Source of the DNA: an uncultured Bacteroidales bacterium
Lineage (GTDB): Bacteria > Bacteroidota > Bacteroidia > Bacteroidales > Tenuifilaceae
Reading direction: 5' to 3'
Assembly: GCA_937915475.1 (NCBI GenBank)
Contig: CALGIR010000115.1
Span: 1 to 22,275 of the forward strand
Length of the DNA stretch: 22,275 nt
Positions within the stretch are counted from its first letter, which is position 1, and every line of letters starts with the position of its first letter. Positions 14,113 through 20,458 of the stretch are shown here, one piece after another. The notes below the pieces were generated by a model. It did not search any database and was not told the DNA's origin. It worked only from the letters and a program-made list of their open reading frames with translations. A program made the translations under genes and the position numbers.

Positions 14113-16323
14113 ATGAGCAGACTTATTATTGTTTCAAACAAACTTCCATTTGAGGTAGTAAAGGAAGATGGTAAGGCGAGGGTGGAGCAGAAGAGCGTGA
14201 GAACTCCCAGTAAGCTAAAGGTCTACTATAAACTTAACAATTGCGAATGGGTTGGCAGGAGTGGCAACGGGCAAATCGAGCTGTCGAAAAATGAAAAAGA
14301 CTACGTAAAAAAAAGATTTAAGGAAGAGCGTTGCCATCCGCTGGAGCTAACGCAAGAGCAAATTGAAATGTTTAACGATGGCTTTTGCAATGGAACCATC
14401 TGGCCATTGTTTCACTATTTTACGCAGCATAGTGAACTAAATGAGGAATACTGGGACCAGTATGTTGAGGTGAACAAGCTTTTTGCCGATGCTGTTCTTA
14501 AAATTGCCAAGGATAATGACACCATTTGGGTTCACGATTATCATCTAATGCTTTTACCCCAACTGCTTAGGGAGGCTAGACCACAGTTAACCATTGGGTT
14601 CTTTTTGCACATTCCGTTCCCATCGTACGAAATTTTCAGGGTTTTGCCCTGGCGCAGAGAGATAGTTGAGGGCATGCTTGGAGCCGATTTGGTGGGCTTT
14701 CATACCTTTGATTACGAAAGGCACTTCATGAGTTCGGTAAGGCGATTGCTTGGCTACGATAATATCCTAAACACCGTAAAGCTAGATGAAAGGGTTGTTA
14801 AAATTGACAACTTCCCGTTGGGTATTGACTATGACTATTTTCAGGAGCAAGCAAATCGTTTTAAGTCATCAAAAGGAGAATCGCTACTTGGCCTTACCGA
14901 TACCCTAGCACAGAATGTCCTGAACGATGGAGATACCTTGCTTATGCTATCGGTTGATAGGCTCGATTATGCCAAAGGCATTACGCAACGCTTAGAGGCA
15001 TTCGATATGTTTTTGGCGGATAATCCTGAGTATCACGGAAAAATTTGTTTTGGGCTTTACGTAATCCCTTCAAGGGAGGTGCTTATTGAGTACCAAACCC
15101 AAAAGCGCACCGTTGATGAGATGGTTGGACGAATCAATGGTGAGTATGGGTCGGTTGGTTGGATGCCCATTTGGTATTTTTACAGAAATCTTACAAAGGA
15201 GGAGAAGGTAGAGCTATACACTGTTTCGCAAATTGCTCTGGTAACCCCACTACGCGATGGGATGAACCTGATTGCAAAAGAGTACATAGCCTCCAGGACT
15301 GATGAGACAGGGGTGTTAATTTTAAGCGAGATGACCGGCGCAGCCAAGGAGATGAGTGAGGCAATTTTAGTAAACCCCAATAATATTGCCGAGGTAGCTC
15401 AAGCAATGCGGCAGGCACTTGAAATGCCAGTTAGCGAGCAAAGGGATAGAAATAAAGTTTTGCAAAAACGCTTAAAGGTTTACAATGAGGAGAAATGGGC
15501 AACCGATATTCTGGATGCACTCAAAGGGGTCAAGAAACTGCAGGAAACAAACCTTACGCATAAGGTATCACCAAAAATTATAGACCACTTTAAGGAGAAT
15601 TATGATAAATCGGAAAGTAGAATTATTTTCCTTGATTATGATGGTACGCTTACCGGATTTCATAAAGATCCTCAAAAGGCTTTTCCCAATGATGAGCTAT
15701 ACAAAATTCTGGAAAACCTAATAGCCGACAAGCGCAATAGCTTGGTTGTGATAAGCGGTAGGGACAAGGAAACGCTTGGCAAATGGTTTAGTAGTTACAA
15801 CACGATAACCTATGTGGCAGAGCATGGTGTATGGTTAAAATCGCCAAATGGCGAATGGGGAATGATTGAAAAGATTGACAAGCATTGGATGGAGATAATT
15901 AGACCCATAATTAAGTTTTATGCCGACAGAACCCCTCGCTCATTCCTAGAGGAGAAGAATTATTCCCTGGTTTGGCACTATCGAAATGCCGATCCCGATT
16001 TAGGGATACTCCGGTCATGGGAGCTAAAGGATGAGCTGCGCGATTTGGTATCAAATCTCAACCTAGAGATAATGGATGGCGATAAGGTGATAGAGATTAA
16101 AAACTCAGGTATTAACAAGGGAAGGGCGGCCGCTCAGCAACTAGCTAAGGGTAGTTTTGATTTTATTATGGCCATTGGCGATGACTGGACCGATGAGTAC
16201 ACCTTTGGAGTTATGCCAGAGGATGCCTTTACCATTAAGGTTGGCACAAAGAGTACAAAGGCAAAATACTATATCGATTCGGTTGAAAGTGTGCGCAAGC
16301 TTTTGGTTACGTTGGCAACGTAA
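14113..16323 (+). CDS. otsAB: Bifunctional trehalose-6-phosphate synthase/phosphatase (OtsA-OtsB fusion)
   Basis: A 736-residue fusion. Residues 1-475 are GT20 trehalose-6-phosphate synthase (UDP-glucose plus glucose-6-phosphate); about 495-736 are HAD trehalose-6-phosphate phosphatase with D508/D510 in LDYDGTL, ISGRDKETL and GDDWTDE near 689-695. GT20 donor-side residues are intact: R283 and K288 (VDRLDYAKG), R381/D382 (PLRDGMN), E390, as are HDYH (141-144), FFLHIPFP and W97. Acceptor-side features differ from E. coli OtsA as I recall it: NRxP is NKLP (K10), the N-terminal GGL glycine loop is absent (VRTPSKLK instead), GW is GR (R49), and the Tyr before the WP motif is F87. So either substrate use has changed or this is a diverged subgroup. 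The gene is divergent from the GH65 fusion, and REP-like DNA follows. Confidence 0.92.
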   Translation: MSRLIIVSNKLPFEVVKEDGKARVEQKSVRTPSKLKVYYKLNNCEWVGRSGNGQIELSKNEKDYVKKRFKEERCHPLELTQEQIEMFNDGFCNGTIWPLFHYFTQHSELNEEYWDQYVEVNKLFADAVLKIAKDNDTIWVHDYHLMLLPQLLREARPQLTIGFFLHIPFPSYEIFRVLPWRREIVEGMLGADLVGFHTFDYERHFMSSVRRLLGYDNILNTVKLDERVVKIDNFPLGIDYDYFQEQANRFKSSKGESLLGLTDTLAQNVLNDGDTLLMLSVDRLDYAKGITQRLEAFDMFLADNPEYHGKICFGLYVIPSREVLIEYQTQKRTVDEMVGRINGEYGSVGWMPIWYFYRNLTKEEKVELYTVSQIALVTPLRDGMNLIAKEYIASRTDETGVLILSEMTGAAKEMSEAILVNPNNIAEVAQAMRQALEMPVSEQRDRNKVLQKRLKVYNEEKWATDILDALKGVKKLQETNLTHKVSPKIIDHFKENYDKSESRIIFLDYDGTLTGFHKDPQKAFPNDELYKILENLIADKRNSLVVISGRDKETLGKWFSSYNTITYVAEHGVWLKSPNGEWGMIEKIDKHWMEIIRPIIKFYADRTPRSFLEEKNYSLVWHYRNADPDLGILRSWELKDELRDLVSNLNLEIMDGDKVIEIKNSGINKGRAAAQQLAKGSFDFIMAIGDDWTDEYTFGVMPEDAFTIKVGTKSTKAKYYIDSVESVRKLLVTLAT

Positions 16324-16365
16324 CGTAAGGCAGAGCAGCAAGACAAGGGAAAATACTAAGTTAGC

Positions 16366-16420
16366 TGGCGCGGGTCTGAAAATTTGATTATTCTGCTGGT
16401 GCGGATTTGTAATCCGTGCC
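16366..16420. repeat. REP-like palindrome pair, one whole and one half
   Basis: GGTGCGGATT (16398-16407) pairs with AATCCGTGCC (16411-16420) over ten positions, two of them G-U, around a TGT loop. Just upstream, TGGCGCGGGTCTG (16366-16378) looks like the left half of a sister element whose right half is missing. Short GC-rich hairpins of this type in gene ends are typical of repetitive extragenic palindromes mobilised by RAYT/IS200-like transposases. No transposase gene is present in the window. Confidence 0.55.
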
Positions 16421-16456
16421 TATTTGTGCTACGTATTCTGCTGTTTTTAATATGTT

Positions 16457-16488
16457 GAAAAAAATAAGGCTACCCCGAGAGTAGCCTT
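16457..16488 (-). terminator. Rho-independent terminator of the T9SS redoxin-like gene
   Basis: On the minus strand an 8-bp perfect stem (arms 16466-16473 and 16481-16488, seven-base loop) is followed by an A and then a T run (plus-strand A run at 16457-16465). It lies 22 bases past the stop at 16511. The plus-strand side lacks a T tract, so it serves only the minus strand. Confidence 0.85.
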
Positions 16489-16510
16489 AAAACCAACCTC
16501 AATTTGTAGC

Positions 16511-17932
16511 CTAATTAATAAGTACTTTTATCGGTTTATGTTTTACGCCATTGTTTACAACAATTAAATACAGCCCTGTTGGGATGTTTTGGACATTTAA
16601 GGTTGCTGATTGAGCACTACTCACTGTTTCCATTACAACACTACCAGTAATGGAAATAAGTTTTATAACGCTATTCGGTTTTATATTTTCAATATGAAGT
16701 TTATTATTTGCTGGATTTGGGTAAACTTGAATTTCTGGGTCACTGTTTACTAGCGTTTCTCCCACAGGCATCAAGCAAAAGTCTCTACTAAATCCGTCGG
16801 TATATTCATTGCCATAAACATTTACAAGTACTCTATCACCCCAGGTTAGCTTAAAACTTCCAATTCGACCATTTTGCATTCCGTCGTAACCTTTATCTTC
16901 TACAACTAGCGTATAACAACGTTCAGTAGTCAAGCAAAAAGTTTCTTCGTAGAGATAATTGCTTTCAGTATAGTTACCCGATTGGACAACCAGATTTCCT
17001 TGGTCGAAAATTTGCCATTCTATCTGTTTAGGAAAGTTATCCGTTTCGATGGCTAGGGTAACATTCTCGCCGTTCTGTATGGAGTAAAATATTGTTTGTA
17101 TAAAATTGTTGGAAGTTTCTTCGTCTTGAACCCCGTTGGGCTGCTTGAGTAAAACACTAAATGTGTGCTGTTGCTGGTTGGGAACATCAAAGGTGGGAAG
17201 CAAAACTTTCTTTTCCGTATGCATCGATATTTCACCTGTCCATTGGTAGGTATCGATGGTGTTGCCATCGAGTGCATATTCAATATCAAGTGAAGTAAGC
17301 ACATCGAAGCCAAGGTTTTCTATTACAATCTCAGGGTTAACCGTAAGCCCGCAATGGCTTAAATTTGGTGAAACAATTCTTTTGGCGCGAGCATTTGCGT
17401 AATATTCGGGTTCTTCGCATTGGGTTACATAATAATTTAATGCTGTAGAGGTAAGCCATCCTACATGCTTTGTGCGACGAGAGGGACAAACAATATAGCT
17501 ACTGGGGAACTCTGGTCCTCGTGGGAACAGTTCACCCAAGTCATCATTACTGATAATTGGGAAATTAGCATACTGATGCCAATTTCCAAAAGTATCTCCC
17601 TGTCCCCAAAGATGCGATTCTGGTGTTTTAGGATCTGTTTCTATCATGATTACCATTGCAGTGTTGGTACCATTGGGACCATAACTATTTTGAAAAGCCA
17701 TGAGCGCTCCATCACCAAAGTACAACCAGGACTGCCCATCGGTTTCATTTAAAGCAGTAGATATAATATTGATTATAACCGTTTTTCCTTGGTCAAGGTA
17801 ATCGTATAGTGTATGCCAGTTTCCATCTATATCTTGGGTTGTGAAATTTGGTGCGATAGAGCCATCGGGGAGTTGACAATGTACCCCATGAGCTGCAACC
17901 AGTAGCATAAGTGCCAGTAAATATCTTTTCAT
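16511..17932 (-). CDS. Secreted T9SS type A cargo with redoxin-like domain lacking CxxC
   Basis: A 473-residue exported protein. Residues 1-19 are a signal peptide. About 22-165 resemble a thioredoxin/AhpC fold (GSIAPNFTTQDIDGNWHTL, KTVIINII, later EFPSSYIVCPSRRTKHVG), but where CxxC belongs the sequence reads STALNETDG, so it cannot be a normal dithiol oxidoreductase. About 190-285 form a CARDB-like beta domain (NPEIVIENLGFDVLTSLDIEY). About 288-390 are a beta-sandwich with CYTLVVEDKGYDG seen in many secreted Bacteroidetes proteins. Residues 399-473 are a T9SS type A sorting domain (EIQVYPNPANN, PTGLYLIVV, ending KPIKVLIN), which directs outer-membrane export and anchoring. The role is unknown; binding or structural is more likely than redox. 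It is divergent from the TPR regulator. Confidence 0.88.
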   Translation of the reverse strand: MKRYLLALMLLVAAHGVHCQLPDGSIAPNFTTQDIDGNWHTLYDYLDQGKTVIINIISTALNETDGQSWLYFGDGALMAFQNSYGPNGTNTAMVIMIETDPKTPESHLWGQGDTFGNWHQYANFPIISNDDLGELFPRGPEFPSSYIVCPSRRTKHVGWLTSTALNYYVTQCEEPEYYANARAKRIVSPNLSHCGLTVNPEIVIENLGFDVLTSLDIEYALDGNTIDTYQWTGEISMHTEKKVLLPTFDVPNQQQHTFSVLLKQPNGVQDEETSNNFIQTIFYSIQNGENVTLAIETDNFPKQIEWQIFDQGNLVVQSGNYTESNYLYEETFCLTTERCYTLVVEDKGYDGMQNGRIGSFKLTWGDRVLVNVYGNEYTDGFSRDFCLMPVGETLVNSDPEIQVYPNPANNKLHIENIKPNSVIKLISITGSVVMETVSSAQSATLNVQNIPTGLYLIVVNNGVKHKPIKVLIN

Positions 17933-17994
17933 ACTATTTTATGATTTATGATAAATTTTTTTCAGGTTTCAATTCTGTTCTTTTCTTTTTGCAA

Positions 17995-18172
17995 ATACAA
18001 AGTTGAAGAAAAACAGATCTCTATTCAATGTTTTTGCCCAAGTAAAACTACTACTTGGGATAAATACCCACGCTACAATAATACTACAACAGCAGGAAAA
18101 GTGTTAGTAAATAATGCAGGAGGCAAATTCACATAAAAGAAGAACAAGTATTTGTAGTTATACAAAGTTGAA
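17995..18172. repeat. 13-bp direct repeat flanking the divergent promoters
   Basis: ATACAAAGTTGAA occurs exactly twice, at 17995-18007 and 18160-18172, centres 165 bases apart. The second copy lies nine bases upstream of the -7 box at 18182-18189, over the expected upstream promoter element. The first lies about 63 bases upstream of the T9SS gene start. The position suggests a shared regulator site; function is not proven. Confidence 0.5.
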
Positions 18173-18181
18173 AGTGTTTTG

Positions 18182-18189
18182 TATCTTTG
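18182..18189 (+). promoter_or_regulatory. -7 box (TATCTTTG) for the TPR regulator
   Basis: TATCTTTG matches TAnnTTTG exactly. Transcription would begin near 18196 and give a leader of about 113 bases before the ATG at 18309. No exact TTTG element lies at the usual spacing; the direct-repeat copy occupies that place instead. Confidence 0.5.
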
Positions 18190-18308
18190 AATGGCTTAAC
18201 AACAGGTGTGCTTTTATGCAAGAAGTGGTCTTTTGAGCGTTTTAAAGAGAAAAATCTACGGATTTCAGTTTTTGCATAATTTTACAAAACAATAACTGAA
18301 AAAGTTTC

Positions 18309-19955
18309 ATGCACCGATCATTTATCATTACTATTCTACTTGTTGCAAAATTGTGTCATGCACTATTAGGATCAACTCAAACCGACAGTTTGAAAATCCT
18401 ATTAGAACGTGCGTCTGACGATGATACTAAAATCAGTAAATTGATAGAATTGGGGAGTCATCTCCGGGAGACTGACATGACCTCAGCTTTAAAGTGCTAC
18501 AATCAGGCGTTACAGAAGGCACAAAAGATATCAAACTACAAAAGGGTTGCAGAGATAAACCTAATTTTTGGTTCGTTGTCTTTTTATACCGGAAACTACG
18601 ACAGGGTGCTAACCTATTACTATGATGCACTTGAAAACTATGAAATTATTCAGGATAAGGATGGACTTGTGGTGGTATTCTTTAACATTGCCCTAGTATA
18701 TAATAGTTTAGGTGAGTACGAAAAATCGCGTGAATACTATCAGCTAGCGTTGGAAATGGGTCAAGTCGCTGAAAACCTATCGGCTGATGCTTCAATTAGT
18801 TTGACGCGCATACGTATTTACAATAATATAGGTGTTACCTTAAATGCCGAAGAAAAGTACGATCAAGCGTTGGCCTATTTTTATAAGGCTATTGAGCTAT
18901 CGGATCAATCGGGCAAAAACGAGGTTGTACCCCAGGCCTATAATAATATTGGGAATGTGCATAAAGCCAAAAAAGATTACAGTATTGCCTTATCGTTTTA
19001 TCACGAAGCATTAAATAAACGCAATATAAAAGAAGATCCAAAAGGAGTAGCCCTCACCTACTTTTATATTGGGGAGTGCTACGCTTTTCAGCAAGAAAAT
19101 TTGCAGGCACTCAATTACTTTGAAAAAGCATTTCATTTGGCCGATAGCTCTTCGTACACTGAACTAAAGCGGAGTATAGCCGAAAATATGATTGACGCTT
19201 TTGCAAACCTTGGTTTATATAAAAAATCATATAATATGCATCGTATATATAAGCAGCTAAGCGATAGTATTAACTATGGACAAAGTTTACAAATCGCCAC
19301 TCAATTGGAGATGCAATATAATTTTGCTAAGATTCAGAAGCAGCAAGAGTTAGAGCAACAAAAAGCGGAGTTTGCTTATCTTTTGATAATCGCTATTGTG
19401 GCAGGCCTTTTAACGGTGGCTATACTTTTCCTTTTTTTAGTTAGAAACAGATCGCGACGCATTAGGCTTAAGCAGGAAAAACTTTCGCTAGAAAAAGAAA
19501 ATTTGGAGAACAAGTTGGAGTTTAAAAATAAAGAGTTAGCTACCAATGTAATGTATTTAGTGAAAAGTAACGAAACGGCTATTCGCATTATTGAAAAGTT
19601 GGTGAGTATGAAAGAGGACTTTAAAAAATCGAATCAGTCCGTTATTCAGGAGGTTATAAATGAACTCAGAATAAGTACCAATAAAGATGCGTGGAAGGAA
19701 TTTGAGATTCGTTTTCAGGAAGTGCACGAGACTTTCTATGCTAAGCTCAATAGCTTGTTTCCCGATCTTACGCCAAACGAAACTCGTTTGTGTGCCTTTC
19801 TTCGATTAAACATGTCCACCAAAGAAATTTCTGCAATTACCTTTCAATCGGTAAAAAGCCTTGAAGTTGCTCGAACCCGGCTACGCAAGAAATTAAATCT
19901 TTTGAATAAGGATGTAAATCTGGTTACGTATCTTATGCAAATTGAGAATGAATAA
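18309..19955 (+). CDS. Membrane-anchored TPR protein with C-terminal helix-turn-helix
   Basis: A 548-residue one-component regulator. Residues 1-21 are a signal peptide; about 45-320 hold at least five TPR units (YNNIGVTLNAEEKYDQALAYFYKAIEL, YNNIGNVHKAKKDYSIALSFYHEAL), predicted periplasmic. A membrane helix spans about 356-378 and a coiled coil 380-412. The C-terminal 485-548 is a LuxR-like DNA-binding domain (LTPNETRLCAFLRLNMSTKEISAI, then SVKSLEVARTRLRKKLNL). This is a known Bacteroidetes architecture; the DNA-binding part is on the cytoplasmic side while the TPRs face the periplasm, so it could sense an envelope protein or peptide and act at the membrane, or be released by proteolysis. 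It shares the TPR-ending motif LSDSIN and general plan with the kinase at 7124-9121. The start at 18309 is the only sensible signal-peptide start. Confidence 0.88.
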   Translation: MHRSFIITILLVAKLCHALLGSTQTDSLKILLERASDDDTKISKLIELGSHLRETDMTSALKCYNQALQKAQKISNYKRVAEINLIFGSLSFYTGNYDRVLTYYYDALENYEIIQDKDGLVVVFFNIALVYNSLGEYEKSREYYQLALEMGQVAENLSADASISLTRIRIYNNIGVTLNAEEKYDQALAYFYKAIELSDQSGKNEVVPQAYNNIGNVHKAKKDYSIALSFYHEALNKRNIKEDPKGVALTYFYIGECYAFQQENLQALNYFEKAFHLADSSSYTELKRSIAENMIDAFANLGLYKKSYNMHRIYKQLSDSINYGQSLQIATQLEMQYNFAKIQKQQELEQQKAEFAYLLIIAIVAGLLTVAILFLFLVRNRSRRIRLKQEKLSLEKENLENKLEFKNKELATNVMYLVKSNETAIRIIEKLVSMKEDFKKSNQSVIQEVINELRISTNKDAWKEFEIRFQEVHETFYAKLNSLFPDLTPNETRLCAFLRLNMSTKEISAITFQSVKSLEVARTRLRKKLNLLNKDVNLVTYLMQIENE

Positions 19956-20171
19956 TTTTTATTTCTCAGTTTGTCTTCTTTTTAACCCTTCAAAAGTACA
20001 AAATATCACTACCCTTTTTTAAGCATTTCGACAGATTGTTTTTTTTTAGCTAATAAAAGATAATTTTTTTCAGCAAGCCAATTGCCTGGAATACAGAAAT
20101 ATAAAATCTTTTGTAGTAGAATTATTCCACCTTTTGGTGAATGGTAGTAACCATGCTAAGGTCTTTTGTTT

Positions 20172-20200
20172 TTTGAATTTAAATTCAGGCTATATATTCG
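20172..20200 (+). promoter_or_regulatory. Weak candidate promoter for the small ORF and adhesin
   Basis: TTTG (20172-20175) and TATATTCG (20193-20200, one mismatch to TAnnTTTG) are 17 bases apart. A 12-bp perfect palindrome, GAATTTAAATTC (20175-20186), lies between them and could be an operator. Another small hairpin, ATGGT/ACCAT, is at 20141-20154. The AT-rich 294-bp gap 19956-20249 shows nothing else. Confidence 0.35.
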
Positions 20201-20249
20201 ACCTTACAAAACTTAATACACCAACTCAACTTTTTTTAAGTGAATAGTA

Positions 20250-20417
20250 ATGGCGAATAAAAAACGGGGTAACAAGAGTAAAAAGTTACCTAAAAAAAAA
20301 CCTCCACAAGAGGGACATTCGGATATGGAACGAAAAATCCTTTTACAATTAGACGAAAAACGAGAGATAACAAAAGCGCTTAGCAAACTGCTCGAACAAT
20401 TTCCCCCGAAAAAATAA
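20250..20417 (+). CDS. Small, highly basic hypothetical protein (55 residues)
   Basis: An ATG at 20250 opens a 55-codon frame ending TAA at 20415-20417. The N-terminal half is very lysine-rich (MANKKRGNKSKKLPKKK) and probably disordered or nucleic-acid binding. The second half (MERKILLQLDEKREITKALSKLLEQF) looks like one amphipathic helix, charged on one face and Leu/Ile-rich on the other. I do not recognise a family. It lies 41 bases upstream of the adhesin-like gene on the same strand and could share its transcript. Small size and A-rich composition mean a chance frame cannot be excluded, though the regular helix in the second half argues for a real gene. Confidence 0.5.
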   Translation: MANKKRGNKSKKLPKKKPPQEGHSDMERKILLQLDEKREITKALSKLLEQFPPKK

Positions 20418-20458
20418 AACAAGTACGAACAAGTGAAGTTTAACTAAAAACTACAAAA

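Larger units (their letters stand above)
17933..18308. other. 376-bp divergent intergenic region without a gene
   Basis: It lies between the T9SS gene (minus) and the membrane TPR regulator (plus). A 62-codon open frame (17948-18136) has no start context, family resemblance or coding character and is not called. The region holds a 13-bp direct repeat and a strong -7 box, listed separately. The remainder is plain AT-rich sequence. Confidence 0.6.

Noticed and set aside
16366..16420. CRISPR repeat or tRNA fragment
   Set aside because: There is only one complete hairpin and one half copy, no regular spacers, and no cloverleaf; a REP-like element fits better.
17948..18136. 62-codon open frame between the divergent T9SS and regulator genes
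   Set aside because: It has no recognisable domain, no start context and an odd composition, and it overlaps the repeat-containing promoter region; it is most likely chance.
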